A DNA stretch of 64,000 bases from Nitricoxidireducens sp046726235 (GTDB lineage Bacteria > Pseudomonadota > Gammaproteobacteria > Burkholderiales > Rhodocyclaceae): positions 141,123-205,122 of the forward strand of contig JBKPAD010000005.1 in assembly GCA_046726235.1 (NCBI GenBank), in the 5' to 3' direction. The translations under genes were made by a program, and so were the position numbers. The stretch's first letter is position 1. The number at the start of each line of letters is the position of its first letter. The notes beneath the pieces were generated by a model, which saw only the letters and a program-made list of their open reading frames with translations, was not told the origin of the DNA and ran no database searches. Shown piece after piece: positions 52,277-61,739 of this stretch.

Positions 52277-53902
52277 ATGAAAGTTTCAGTCAGCGAAGTG
52301 ATCGTCCGCTTCATGGAGCGGCTGGGCATCCGCCGCATCTACGGCATGCCCGGCTCGCACATCCTGCCGGTGTACGATCGCCTGCGCGATTCGACCATCG
52401 AGACCGTGCTGGCCAAGCACGAGCAGGGCGCCGCCTTCATGGCCTGCGGCGAGGCGCGCGCCGCCAACCGGATCGCCGCCTGCATCACCACGGCCGGCCC
52501 CGGCGCGACGAACCTCGTCACCGGCATCGCCAACGCTTATGCCGACAAGCTGCCGATCCTCGTCGTCACCGGCGAGACGTCGACGTCGATCTTCGGCAAG
52601 GGCGGGCTGCAGGAGAGCTCGGGCGAAGGCGGCAGCATCGACCAGTCGTCGCTGTTCCGCGACATCACGCGCTACCACCGCATCGTCGAGCGCACCGATT
52701 ACCTGCTGCAGGTGCTGCGCCAGGCCACCAACGTCCTGCTGTCGCCGAATGCCGGCCCGGTGCTGCTGAGCTTTCCCTACAACATCCAGAAGGAACTCGT
52801 CGACGCGAGCCTGCTCGACGAGATCCGCTTCGCGCCCGACCCGGGACCGATCTGCAACCGCTTCGCCGCCACCGACGACCTCGCGCGCATGATCGCCAAC
52901 GCCGCGCATCCGGTCGTCGTCGCCGGCCACGGCTGCCTGCTCGCCGGCGCGCAGCCAGCGCTGAACCGCCTCGGCGAGGCGCATGGCCTGCGCATCGCGA
53001 CGACGCTCAAGGGCAAGGGACTGGTGGCGGAAGGCGCGCCGCACGCGCTCGGCTGCCTCGGCATCACCTCGGACGGCAGCGCCTATCGCCACATCGTCGA
53101 GCATGCCGACCTCGTCATGGTGCTCGGCGCCGCCTTCAACGAACGCACCAGCCACCTCTGGGACGGCAAGCTGCTGGCCGGCAAGCGCGTGATCCAAGTC
53201 GACCATGACGCGGCGCAGCTCGAGAAGGTGTTCAAGGCCGACCTGACGATCCACGGCGACATCCGCGCCGTGCTGGAAGACCTGCTCGAGTCCCTAGGCG
53301 CTCCGCCGCAGCGGCCGGACGTCCCGCCCCCGGCGCCTGTGCCGATGCCGCCGCACTTCGCCGTGATCGCCCATTTCTTCGAGCGCCTGGTCGAGCGCCT
53401 GCCGCAAGGCGCCCAGATTTTCGACGACAACATCATCCTCGCGCAGACCTACCTCAAGGCCTCGCCGGCGCACCGCTACTATCCGAACTCGGGCATCTCC
53501 TCGCTCGGGCATGCGATTCCTGCCGCCCTCGGCGCGCGCTGCGCCAGCGCCCTGCCGACCTTCGCCATCCTCGGCGACGGCGGCTTCCAGATGTGCTGCA
53601 TGGAGCTGATGACGGCCGTCAATTACAAGTTGCCGATCAACGTCGTGATGATCAACAACGGCACGCTCGGCCTGATCCGCAAGAACCAGTTCCAGTTCTA
53701 CCAGGAGCGCTACATCGACTGCGATTTCGTCAATCCCGACTTCGCGCTGCTGGCAAAATCGTTCGGCATCGCGCACTGGCGCGTCGGCAGCGTCGAGGAT
53801 GTCGACGCGACCTTCGACCGCGCCGACCTCGCGGGCGGCATCAACCTGATCGAGATCCTCTGGGACAAGCACGTCTTCCCGGCCTACAAGGCCGAGCGCT
53901 AA
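52277..53902 (+). CDS. ThDP-dependent enzyme of acetolactate-synthase fold, unknown substrate
   Basis: 541 residues. Pyr domain with GMPGSHILPVYDRL and catalytic Glu49 in AKHEQGAAFMA; unusual ESSGEGGSIDQSSLFRD replaces the AFQEADVVGI region of AHAS. PP domain with GDGGFQMCCMEL and MINNGTLGLIRKNQ binding thiamine diphosphate. It is not IlvB (that is at 22823) and lacks obvious Xsc or Gcl motifs. First gene of a three-gene rightward operon with a glycosyltransferase-like and an adenylating protein. Confidence 0.85.
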   Translation: MKVSVSEVIVRFMERLGIRRIYGMPGSHILPVYDRLRDSTIETVLAKHEQGAAFMACGEARAANRIAACITTAGPGATNLVTGIANAYADKLPILVVTGETSTSIFGKGGLQESSGEGGSIDQSSLFRDITRYHRIVERTDYLLQVLRQATNVLLSPNAGPVLLSFPYNIQKELVDASLLDEIRFAPDPGPICNRFAATDDLARMIANAAHPVVVAGHGCLLAGAQPALNRLGEAHGLRIATTLKGKGLVAEGAPHALGCLGITSDGSAYRHIVEHADLVMVLGAAFNERTSHLWDGKLLAGKRVIQVDHDAAQLEKVFKADLTIHGDIRAVLEDLLESLGAPPQRPDVPPPAPVPMPPHFAVIAHFFERLVERLPQGAQIFDDNIILAQTYLKASPAHRYYPNSGISSLGHAIPAALGARCASALPTFAILGDGGFQMCCMELMTAVNYKLPINVVMINNGTLGLIRKNQFQFYQERYIDCDFVNPDFALLAKSFGIAHWRVGSVEDVDATFDRADLAGGINLIEILWDKHVFPAYKAER

Positions 53903-53918
53903 AGAGTCCCAGACGGCG

Positions 53919-55463
53919 ATGCGCCACCGCTTCCTGATCGTCATCCCGGTCGCCGACCGGCCGCTGCACATCAAGGCCTGCCTCGACAGCCTGACGGAAT
54001 TGCTGCGGCGCCATCCCTGCGAGCGCGAGGTGCACGTGCTGCTCGCCGACGACAGCGCCGATGCCGCGAACGTCGCCGCCAACCGCGAACTCGCCGCGCG
54101 CTACAGCGCCGCCGGGCTGCCGACGGTGCACTTCGGTCCCGACGAACAGTTCGACCTCGTCGCGCCGCTGCGGGCGCCGCTGGCGCGCGTGCTCGGCGAC
54201 GCGCCGCGCGAGCGCTTCGGCCACAAGGGCCAGGGGGTGATGCGCAACATCGCGAACCTCAAGGTCCTCGACTTCATCGACGGCCTCGACGACGACGTGC
54301 TGGTCTGGTCGCTCGACAGCGACCAGGAGTTTCGCGTCAATGTCGCGACGCCCGCCGGCGAGGAACTCGTATATGCGATCGATTACTTCCGCGACCTCGA
54401 CGCGATCTTCTCGCGCACCGATGCGCTGGTGCTGACCGGCAAGGTGGTCGGAGATCCGCCGGTTTCGCCGGCGGTGATGACCGACAACTTCCTCGCCGAC
54501 GTGCTCGGCTTCCTGCGCGACATGGCGGGCGTCACGGCCAACGCCGCATGCGGGCGGCACGGCGGCGCCGCGCAGCGCTCAGGCGATGCCGCCTACCACG
54601 ACATGGCCGACCTCTTCGGCTTCGCGCAGGCCGGCGAGACTTACGACTATCCCTGCCCGCTCCAGGGGCCGCATACCGAGGCCGACTGTTTCGCGCACTT
54701 CGCCGCGCGGCTCAACGGCTTCTTCTACGGCGAGCACCCGACGCGCGTCTCGACCTACGAGCCCACCGAGTTGTTCGGCACCGTGCAGCCGGCGCGCACC
54801 GTCTACGCCGGCAACTACGTCTTCCGCCCGGCGGCGCTCAAGTACTTCATTCCCTTCGCGGCCTTGCGGCTGCGCATGTCGGGCCCGACGCTCGGCCGCC
54901 TGGTGCGCGCCGAACTCGGGCCGCGCTTCGTCTCGGCGAACCTGCCGATGCTGCACCGGCGCACGCTCGAAGGCACCGGGCGCTCGGAGTTCCGGCCCGG
55001 CATCAGCCAGCAGGTGGCGTCCATCGATCTCTCGGGCGAGTTCGAGCGCCAGTTCTACGGTGACGTGATGCTGTTCTCGATCGAGCGGCTGGTCGCCGGC
55101 GGCGCGGGCAGCGCTGCCTTCGCCCGCAAGCATGTCGCCGCGACGATGGACACCGTGCATGGCGAAATGCTCGAGCGCTACAACCTCCGGCAGGGCTCGA
55201 TCCTCGACAAGCTGGCGCAGGTCGAGGCGCTGCTCACGGATTCCGCCCGCTGGTGGCAGCGCCAGGCGGCTGCGCTCGCCGACTTCAAGGCCTTCGTCGC
55301 GAACGTCGCGGGCAATTTCGGACCCGGTTCCGCCGGATACCTGCGCATCAATTCGGCCGAGGGCTGGACCGACTGGCGCAGCCGCCTCATCGACGCGGTC
55401 GTCGCTTACCCCGCCGACCGTGCCGCCTGGGAGGCGGCGCTCTCCGCGAGGATGGCGATGTGA
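53919..55463 (+). CDS. GT-A glycosyltransferase-like protein
   Basis: 514 residues. The N-terminal half has a nucleotide-sugar transferase plan: VIPVADRPLHIKACLDSL, LADDSAD (44-46 DDS), HKGQGVMRN (about 102-110), SLDSDQEF with DSD at 133-135 as metal site. Residues 230-370 carry ELFGTVQPARTVYAGNYVF and NLPMLHRRTLEGTGR. The C-terminal 120 residues are helical. Possibly a mannosyl/glucosyl-glycerate-type or a lipid-linked transferase; the acceptor is unknown. 16 bp after the ThDP gene, and overlaps the next gene. Confidence 0.6.
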   Translation: MRHRFLIVIPVADRPLHIKACLDSLTELLRRHPCEREVHVLLADDSADAANVAANRELAARYSAAGLPTVHFGPDEQFDLVAPLRAPLARVLGDAPRERFGHKGQGVMRNIANLKVLDFIDGLDDDVLVWSLDSDQEFRVNVATPAGEELVYAIDYFRDLDAIFSRTDALVLTGKVVGDPPVSPAVMTDNFLADVLGFLRDMAGVTANAACGRHGGAAQRSGDAAYHDMADLFGFAQAGETYDYPCPLQGPHTEADCFAHFAARLNGFFYGEHPTRVSTYEPTELFGTVQPARTVYAGNYVFRPAALKYFIPFAALRLRMSGPTLGRLVRAELGPRFVSANLPMLHRRTLEGTGRSEFRPGISQQVASIDLSGEFERQFYGDVMLFSIERLVAGGAGSAAFARKHVAATMDTVHGEMLERYNLRQGSILDKLAQVEALLTDSARWWQRQAAALADFKAFVANVAGNFGPGSAGYLRINSAEGWTDWRSRLIDAVVAYPADRAAWEAALSARMAM

Positions 55464-56752
55464 GCGCCGGCTTGCGTCGCTGGCTGCACCGGCGCCAGCG
55501 TCCGCTGCGCTACGCGCATCTCGACGAACTGCTGCGCACACAGGCGTTGCCGCGAAGCGAACTGCTGCGCAAGCAGCGCGACGACCTCGCTTCGATCGTC
55601 CGCTGTGCCGCGGCGCAGACGCCCTACTACGCCGGGACGCTATCTCCCGTGCTCGCGGCGAAGGGCGACGGCTGGACCATCGACGACCTGCCGGTCCTGC
55701 GCAAGGACGACGTCCGCCAACGCCTCGATGACCTGCTGGCGCGCGACGCGGACCGCGCCAAGGTCGGCGTCGGCCACACCGGCGGCTCGACCGGCAAACC
55801 GCTCGCCTTCTGGTACGACGAGGCAAAGCACGAACTGATGCGCGCCGGCATGATGCGCAGCTACATGATGGCGGGCTGGCAGCCCGGGCAGAAGGTCCTC
55901 AACTTCTGGGGCGCGCGCCAGGACACGGTTTCCGGCGGCGTCTTCGGCACGGGCTGGGGCGACTTCATCGCCGCCGAGCGGACCATCCCGGCGCACGAGT
56001 TCGACGCGGCGAAGCTGAGCGTCTGGGCGAACGAGATCCGCACCTACCGGCCGGTGCTGCTGCAGGGCTACGCCTCGATACTGACGGCGCTCGCGCGCCA
56101 TGTCGCCGACAACCGCATCGCCATGCCCTCGTCGCTGATCGGCGTCTACTCGACGGCAGAGGTGCTCGAGGAGTGGCAGCGCGAACTCGTGGAGCGGGCG
56201 TTCGGCTGCAAGGTGTTCAACCAGTACGGCAGCCGCGAGGTGCCGAACATCGCCTGCGAATGCCGGCTCGGCAACATGCACGTGTTCACCGACATGGTCT
56301 GGCTCGAGTCGCTGCCCGGCGACCGACTGCTGGTGACGTCGCTGACGAATCGCCTGATGCCCTTCATCCGCTACGACATCGGCGATTCTGGACGGCTGAA
56401 GGACGGCGAGTGCGCTTGCGGCTCGCCGTTCCCGCTGATGGAGATGGGCATGTGCCGCCAGAACGACATGATCCGCGCGGCCAACGGCAGGAGCGTGCAT
56501 CCCTCGTACTTCAACCGCCTGCTCTACGGCATGACGCAGATCGAGCAGTACCAGTTCGTGCAGGAAGCGCCCGACCGCATCGTCCTCGACCTCGTTACGG
56601 CGACGCCGTTATGCGCCGACGTCGCCGACGAACTCGGAAACAGCATCCGCCGCGACGTCGACCCGGCCATGCGCTTCTCGATCAACTACGTCGACGCGAT
56701 AGCGCGCACGGCTTCGGGCAAGCACCGCTTCGTGATCAGCCGCTGCAGCTGA
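55460..56752 (+). CDS. PaaK/CapK-like adenylate-forming enzyme
   Basis: 430 residues from GTG overlapping the previous stop (ATGTGA). Adenylation motif GHTGGSTGKPLAFWYD (about 105-120), NQYGSREV (tyrosine/aromatic core, about 247), FIRYDIGDSGRL and near-terminal SGKHRF lysine. This is the phenylacetate-CoA ligase/CapK group used to activate carboxylates in exopolysaccharide and secondary metabolite clusters. It probably activates a product or substrate of the ThDP enzyme. Its stop is four bases from the convergent YkgJ gene. Confidence 0.85.
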   Translation: MSAGLRRWLHRRQRPLRYAHLDELLRTQALPRSELLRKQRDDLASIVRCAAAQTPYYAGTLSPVLAAKGDGWTIDDLPVLRKDDVRQRLDDLLARDADRAKVGVGHTGGSTGKPLAFWYDEAKHELMRAGMMRSYMMAGWQPGQKVLNFWGARQDTVSGGVFGTGWGDFIAAERTIPAHEFDAAKLSVWANEIRTYRPVLLQGYASILTALARHVADNRIAMPSSLIGVYSTAEVLEEWQRELVERAFGCKVFNQYGSREVPNIACECRLGNMHVFTDMVWLESLPGDRLLVTSLTNRLMPFIRYDIGDSGRLKDGECACGSPFPLMEMGMCRQNDMIRAANGRSVHPSYFNRLLYGMTQIEQYQFVQEAPDRIVLDLVTATPLCADVADELGNSIRRDVDPAMRFSINYVDAIARTASGKHRFVISRCS

Positions 56753-56756
56753 CGGC

Positions 56757-57656
56757 TTACTCGTCGTCCTCGAACGGGTAGTCGCCGTCCTCGGCGCGCG
56801 CCAAGCGCTCGGCAGCTTCGCGTTCCTGCTGCATGTGCTTCTCGCGCACCTTCTCGGCGCGCGCCTTGGCGGCTTCGTCGTTGAGCGGGATCGACTCTTC
56901 GCCGAACAGCACCTGGCGCAGGAAGCGGAAGCCGAACTGCATCAATTCGACATCGTCCGACACGAGGTCCTCGCGTTCCTCGCGCGTCAGCGCGAACAGC
57001 TGGCCGAAGGCGTCGGAAGCGATGAAGGCGCGGAACTGGTCGATGTCGTAGCAGGCCATGAAGAACAGCTGGCGGCTCTTCAGCGAGGGCTTGCCGATGT
57101 GCGGGCCGGACGACTTCTTCTTCAGCACCAGCTGGCGCCAGCCGCGTGCGAGTTCGTCGTAATCGACGAGGCCCTGCTCCTGGCGGTACTCGTCGATCGT
57201 CAGCTTGCGCTCGACCTGGTGGCCCTTGCAGTGGTCTTCCTTGACCAGGGCGTAGGAGGCGGTGTCGAAGCTCTCGCCTTCCTTGCGCATCGACAGCAGG
57301 GCGACGGGGTAGTAGCGGCAGGCGGTGGGACGATCCTCGTAGACGCTGCAGCCTTCGGTGGTCATGAACTGGCAGGCGGTGCCGCCTGCGACCGGGCGGA
57401 ATTTCACGCCAGCGATGTCGTCCTTGTCGAGCTCGTAAGGAACGGTGTATTTGGTCAGGAACTCGGCCGACGACATCTCGAGGCGCTTCTTGAGGCGCAG
57501 GATGTCGTAGGGCGTCAGCGTGATGTCGATGTTCGCGCAGCAGGCGTTCCAGCAGCCGATGCCCTTGTGGCAGGAGAACTGGATGACGTGATCGCCGCCG
57601 ACCATGCTGGGCACGACGGGGCTTTGCGGAAACGGGATGTTGGTGGGCTGGGACAT
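56757..57656 (-). CDS. YkgJ-family cysteine-cluster protein
   Basis: 299 residues. Cys pattern FSCHKGIGCWNACC, then GTACQFMTTEGCSVYEDRPTACRYYP, matching the putative zinc/iron-chelating CxxxCxxCC family. C-terminal acidic helical tail ends DDE. Lies just downstream of aprBA on the same strand but after their terminator. Role in sulfur metabolism unproven. Confidence 0.85.
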   Translation of the reverse strand: MSQPTNIPFPQSPVVPSMVGGDHVIQFSCHKGIGCWNACCANIDITLTPYDILRLKKRLEMSSAEFLTKYTVPYELDKDDIAGVKFRPVAGGTACQFMTTEGCSVYEDRPTACRYYPVALLSMRKEGESFDTASYALVKEDHCKGHQVERKLTIDEYRQEQGLVDYDELARGWRQLVLKKKSSGPHIGKPSLKSRQLFFMACYDIDQFRAFIASDAFGQLFALTREEREDLVSDDVELMQFGFRFLRQVLFGEESIPLNDEAAKARAEKVREKHMQQEREAAERLARAEDGDYPFEDDE

Positions 57657-57704
57657 GGGGAAAACCTCGATGCAGCGGGGACATTCTGCCCGCCGTAAAT
57701 AAAC

Positions 57705-57732
57705 AGGCCGGAGGTCTTGCGACCCCCGGCCT
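57705..57732 (-). terminator. Terminator after aprBA
   Basis: Twelve-base stem AGGCCGGaGGTC/GACCcCCGGCCT with one mismatch and loop TTGC; read leftward it is followed by GTTTATTTA, 24 bases after the aprA stop. Confidence 0.75.
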
Positions 57733-57756
57733 GAGTGTAGCAGCCTAAGCGGTTGC

Positions 57757-59784
57757 TTAGTGCGGCTGGGCCGGCTTGAACAGCTTCGACTTGTCGACCA
57801 GATCCACGTGCTTGCGCTTGAAGCAGGTCCACTTCTTGGACTGCTTGTCGTAGATCGAGTTCACGAAGCAGTGCCAGTTCTTCTCATCGACGAAGTTCTT
57901 GTCGGTGCGATAGTAGAAGCCGGGGTAGCGGCTCTCTTCGCGGAACTGGATGTGCTTCATGTGGGCTTCGGCCGTCAGGATGCGGTGGTAGTTTTCCCAG
58001 GCACGCAGCAGCTCGTGCAGGTCCTTGGCGCGCATCTTCTCGGCGTCTTCCTTCAGCATGCCGAGCTTCTCTTCGGCAACCGCCAGCATCTTGTCGTTGG
58101 TGTTGTAGTACGTGGCAACACCGGCGACGTATTCGTCCATGATCTTCTGCAGGCGGAACTGCAGCATCTTGGGCGTGATGTAGTTGGGGTTGACGTCGAT
58201 GGCGGTCGTGTAGTCCTTGAACTGCAGGAAGTTGCGGACCGGCTTGTAGATCTCTTCGGCCAGCTGCTCGACGGGCGTGTCGAGTTCGACCTTGAGGTCC
58301 TTGTTGTCCATGCAGTACTTGACCATGGCCTTGGCAGCCAGGCGGCCTTCGGTATGCGAACCGGAGGAGAACTTGTGGCCGGCAGCGCCGACGCCGTCGC
58401 CGGCCGTGAACAGGCCCTTGACGGTGGTCATGCCGCGATAGCCCCAGTTCCAGCCCGAGGGCAGGTGGCCGGGGATGCCGTCGTACTCTTCCTTGGTCGG
58501 CGCGCCGACGTCGGTCGGGCCGGACACCCAGATGCCGCAGCAGCCGGAGTGCGAGCCGAGCAGGTAGGGCTCGGTCGGCATGAGTTCGGACATCTTCTTC
58601 TCGGGCTCGATGTTCTCACCGACCCAGATGCCGCACTGGCCGATACACATGTCGAGGAAGTCTTCCCAGGCCTCGGCTTCGAGGTGCTTCACTTCCTTCG
58701 GCGTCAGGGTCTCGGCCAGCTTGGCCAGGGCGGTGACGGTGTCCATGTAGATCGGGCCGCGACCTTCCTTCATCTCCTTGAGCATCAGGTGGTTGCGCAG
58801 GCAGGAAGCGGGAACGGCGGCCTGCCCGTAGGGCGGGTAGTCGTTCAGCATGTCCTTGTTCTTGGTCATGTAGTCTTCGCCGTAGGCGTTGGCTGCACGG
58901 GCCTTGAACAGCAGGAACCAGGCGCCGACCGGGCCGTAGCCGTCCTTGAAGCGGGCGGGCACGAAGCGGTTTTCCATCATGGTCAGCTCGGCGCCGGCTT
59001 CAGCGGCCATCGAGTAGGTCGAACCGGCGTTCCACACCGGGTACCAGGCGCGGCCCTGGCCTTCGCCGACGGAGCGGGGACGGAACAGGTTGACGCAGCC
59101 GCCGGCGGCGAGCAGCACCGACTTGGCCTTGTAGATGTAGATCTTGTTTTCGCGGACGGAGAAGCCGACGGCACCGGCGATGCGGTTCTTGTCGTTCTTG
59201 TCGTTGATCAGCTTGACGATGAACACGCGCTCCTGGATGCGGTCGAGGCCGAGCGCCTTCTTGGCGGCTTCGGCAACGATCCACTTGTAGGATTCGCCGT
59301 TGATCATGATCTGCCACTTGCCCGAACGGACCGGCTGACCGCCGTCCTTCAGGGCCGGGATGCCTTCGCGGATCGACTCGGCGCCATCATGGCGAACGCC
59401 AGCGGCGTCGGTCTTCCAGATCGGCAGGCCCCACTCTTCGAACAGGTGCACGGAGTCGTCGACGTTGCGGCCCACATCGTAGGCCAGGTCGTCACGGGTG
59501 ATGCCCATCAGGTCGTTGGAGACCATGCGGGTGTAGTCGGCGGGATCCTGCTTGTCGCCGATGTAGGTGTTGATGGCGGAGAGGCCCTGGGCAACGGCGC
59601 CCGAGCGGTCCATCGCGGCCTTGTCGACCAGCTTGATCTTGAGCTCGGTGCCCGTTTCGGCCTTGACGGCCTCGGCCCAGCGCATGATTTCGTAAGCGGT
59701 GCCGCAGCAGGCCATGCCGCCGCCGATCAGCAGGACGTCCAGGTCTTCCTGGACAATTTCCGGATTGTCAAAAGTACCAGCCAT
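57757..59784 (-). CDS. aprA: Adenylylsulfate reductase alpha subunit
   Basis: 675 residues from the ATG at 59784 (a TTG two codons upstream is rejected; GAGGA precedes the ATG). FAD site VLLIGGGMACCGTAYEIMRW; active-site regions YGPVGAWFLLFKARAANAYGED and SGSHTEGRLAAK. In sulfur oxidisers it runs in reverse: sulfite plus AMP to APS. Works with AprB, then Sat. Electrons leave via AprB to Qmo/Hdr. Follows aprB by 22 bp. Confidence 0.97.
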   Translation of the reverse strand: MAGTFDNPEIVQEDLDVLLIGGGMACCGTAYEIMRWAEAVKAETGTELKIKLVDKAAMDRSGAVAQGLSAINTYIGDKQDPADYTRMVSNDLMGITRDDLAYDVGRNVDDSVHLFEEWGLPIWKTDAAGVRHDGAESIREGIPALKDGGQPVRSGKWQIMINGESYKWIVAEAAKKALGLDRIQERVFIVKLINDKNDKNRIAGAVGFSVRENKIYIYKAKSVLLAAGGCVNLFRPRSVGEGQGRAWYPVWNAGSTYSMAAEAGAELTMMENRFVPARFKDGYGPVGAWFLLFKARAANAYGEDYMTKNKDMLNDYPPYGQAAVPASCLRNHLMLKEMKEGRGPIYMDTVTALAKLAETLTPKEVKHLEAEAWEDFLDMCIGQCGIWVGENIEPEKKMSELMPTEPYLLGSHSGCCGIWVSGPTDVGAPTKEEYDGIPGHLPSGWNWGYRGMTTVKGLFTAGDGVGAAGHKFSSGSHTEGRLAAKAMVKYCMDNKDLKVELDTPVEQLAEEIYKPVRNFLQFKDYTTAIDVNPNYITPKMLQFRLQKIMDEYVAGVATYYNTNDKMLAVAEEKLGMLKEDAEKMRAKDLHELLRAWENYHRILTAEAHMKHIQFREESRYPGFYYRTDKNFVDEKNWHCFVNSIYDKQSKKWTCFKRKHVDLVDKSKLFKPAQPH

Positions 59785-59806
59785 TTTCAATTCCTCGATT
59801 CGTTGA

Positions 59807-60280
59807 TTACTTGCGGATCAGTTCGGCGGGGTTGCCGGAGCGGAAGCCACCCATCATGTCGCGGGTGAAGGAACCGACGGCCTCGATGTCCGCCAGCTTG
59901 GGCATCGGCTTGCTGCCATACGGGTCGATCGAGCCTTCGGGCGTGGTACGGATCGGGAACTTGAAGCGCTTCATGTTGCCGTTGCGGAACTTGATGGTCC
60001 ACATGATCGAGTCCGAGCCGCGCAGCGGCTGAACCGAGCCGCCCAGCGGCACGACGTCAGCGTAGTGACGGGCTTCGATGGCGCCTTGCGGGCAGATCTT
60101 GACGCAGGAGTAGCACTCCCAGCACTGCTCCGGTTCCTGGTTGTACGCCTTCATGGCGTGGCCGGTGTCGGAACCGTCCTTGTCCAGCTTCATCAGGTTG
60201 TGCGGGCAGATGTACATGCAGGCGGTCTTGTCTTGACCCTTGCAGCCGTCGCACTTTTCGGTACGAACATAGGTAGGCAT
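59807..60280 (-). CDS. aprB: Adenylylsulfate reductase beta subunit
   Basis: 157 residues. Two 4Fe-4S clusters: CDGCKGQDKTACMYICPHNL and CWECYSCVKICPQGAI. The C-terminal tail (from about 100) wraps AprA. GGAGAG precedes the ATG. Confidence 0.97.
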   Translation of the reverse strand: MPTYVRTEKCDGCKGQDKTACMYICPHNLMKLDKDGSDTGHAMKAYNQEPEQCWECYSCVKICPQGAIEARHYADVVPLGGSVQPLRGSDSIMWTIKFRNGNMKRFKFPIRTTPEGSIDPYGSKPMPKLADIEAVGSFTRDMMGGFRSGNPAELIRK

Positions 60281-60340
60281 TGCTTACTCTCCTTGATAAA
60301 AACGATCCGCCCGTAAGCGGTCCAGCTTCAGATTCGAAAA

Positions 60341-60366
60341 GGGCCGGCCACTCTCGCGGCCGGCCC
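60341..60366 (-). terminator. Terminator between sat and aprB
   Basis: Nine-base-pair stem GGGCCGGCC/GGCCGGCCC, eight-base loop; read leftward it is followed by TTTTCG, six bases after the sat stop. aprBA therefore probably has its own promoter or is expressed by read-through. Confidence 0.7.
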
Positions 60367-60372
60367 TCTGAA

Positions 60373-61578
60373 TTACGCGGCCGAATGGCCCTTGAGTTCC
60401 ACCTTCACGTTCTGTTCCGCGGTCAGGCCCTGGTAGTACTTCTTGAGCACCGCGGCGACTTCCGGACGGCTGAACTCGACCGGCAGATCCTGGCCTTCGG
60501 AAAGCATCGAGCGGACCTTGGTGCCGGACAGCAGGATGCGGTCGTCCTTGCTGTGCGGGCAGGTGCGCTGCGAGGCCATGCCGCCGCACTTGTTGCACCA
60601 GAACGTCCAGTCGATGTTCATGTTGACCGTCTCGAGCGAACCCTTCGGGATCTGGTCGAAGATCTTCTGCGCGTCGAACGGGCCGTAGTAGTCGCCGACG
60701 CCCGCGTGGTCGCGGCCGACGATCAGGTGCGAGCAGCCGTAGTTCTGACGGAACAGCGCGTGCAGCAGCGCCTCGCGCGGACCGGCGTAGCGCATGTCGA
60801 GCGGGTAGCCGGCCTGGATCGTGGTGTTCGGCGCGAAGTAGTTCTTCGTCAGCACTTCGATGGCTTCCGAGCGCACTTCGGCGGGGATGTCGCCCGGCTT
60901 GAGGTTGCCCAACAGCGAGTGGATCAGCACGCCGTCCATGGTCTCGATGGCGATCTTGGCCAGATACTCGTGCGAGCGGTGCATCGGGTTGCGGGTCTGG
61001 AAGGCGGCGACGCGCGTCCAGCCGAGCTGCTGGAACTTGGCGCGGGTCTCGGCCGGCGTCATGAACTGCTCGCCGTACTTCTCCTTGAAGCCGCCGGTCG
61101 ACAGGACCTTGATCGGGCCGGCCAGGTTGAACTTGCCTTGGGCCATGACCATCTTGACGCCGGGATGCTCGACGTCGGTGGTCTTGTAGACCTGCATGCA
61201 CTCGTGGGCCTTGTCGATCGAGTACTTCTCGGTGACCTTCATGGTCGCGAGGATCTCGCCCGTCTCGCCGTCGGCCAGTGCGATCTCGCTGCCGGCCTTG
61301 ATGGTGTCGCTATCGGTGGACAGGGTGACCGGGATCGGCCAGAACAGGCCGTTGGCCATCTTCATGCCGTCGCACACGCCCTGCCAGTCGGAGTGGGTCA
61401 TGAAGCCGTCGAGCGGGGTGAAGCCGCCGATGCCGAGCATGATGATGTCGCCCGCTTCGCGCGAGCTGACCTTGACCTGGGGCAGCGTCTTGGCGCGCGC
61501 CTGCTCGTCCGTAAGTGCCTTGCCTTCGAGCAGCAGCGGCTTCAGATTGCCGCCGCCATGCGGATTGACCAACGCCAT
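60373..61578 (-). CDS. sat: Sulfate adenylyltransferase (ATP sulfurylase), Sat type
   Basis: 401 residues, homodimeric dissimilatory form. QTRNPMHRSHEYLAK and IVGRDHAGVGDYYGP are the nucleotide-binding motifs; a cysteine-rich segment CNKCGGMASQRTCPH follows. In sulfur oxidation it turns APS and pyrophosphate into sulfate and ATP. AGGAGGAAGG lies before the ATG. Leader of 161 bases holds an FNR-type box. Confidence 0.97.
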   Translation of the reverse strand: MALVNPHGGGNLKPLLLEGKALTDEQARAKTLPQVKVSSREAGDIIMLGIGGFTPLDGFMTHSDWQGVCDGMKMANGLFWPIPVTLSTDSDTIKAGSEIALADGETGEILATMKVTEKYSIDKAHECMQVYKTTDVEHPGVKMVMAQGKFNLAGPIKVLSTGGFKEKYGEQFMTPAETRAKFQQLGWTRVAAFQTRNPMHRSHEYLAKIAIETMDGVLIHSLLGNLKPGDIPAEVRSEAIEVLTKNYFAPNTTIQAGYPLDMRYAGPREALLHALFRQNYGCSHLIVGRDHAGVGDYYGPFDAQKIFDQIPKGSLETVNMNIDWTFWCNKCGGMASQRTCPHSKDDRILLSGTKVRSMLSEGQDLPVEFSRPEVAAVLKKYYQGLTAEQNVKVELKGHSAA

Positions 61579-61705
61579 CTTGCCTTCCTCCTGAAAAATC
61601 TCGTTCTTTTCGATGAGGGCGGAAGGCTAGCAATTTCGTCAGAGGCCCACCAACTCTATTTTTCGATGGGGTAATAAGCGACCCCGATTAGAGCCATTCG
61701 GACCA

Positions 61706-61719
61706 TTGATCCAGATCAA
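61706..61719. promoter_or_regulatory. FNR/ANR-type binding site upstream of sat
   Basis: TTGATCCAGATCAA is a perfect match to TTGAT-N4-ATCAA. It lies 128-141 bases before the sat ATG on the sat side of the gap. TCTAAT and TTATTA boxes occur 14 and 29 bases downstream toward sat, so spacing does not exactly match a class II site. Suggests control by oxygen of sat and perhaps aprBA. Confidence 0.6.
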
Positions 61720-61739
61720 AAGCCCGTCCCTACTGGGTT

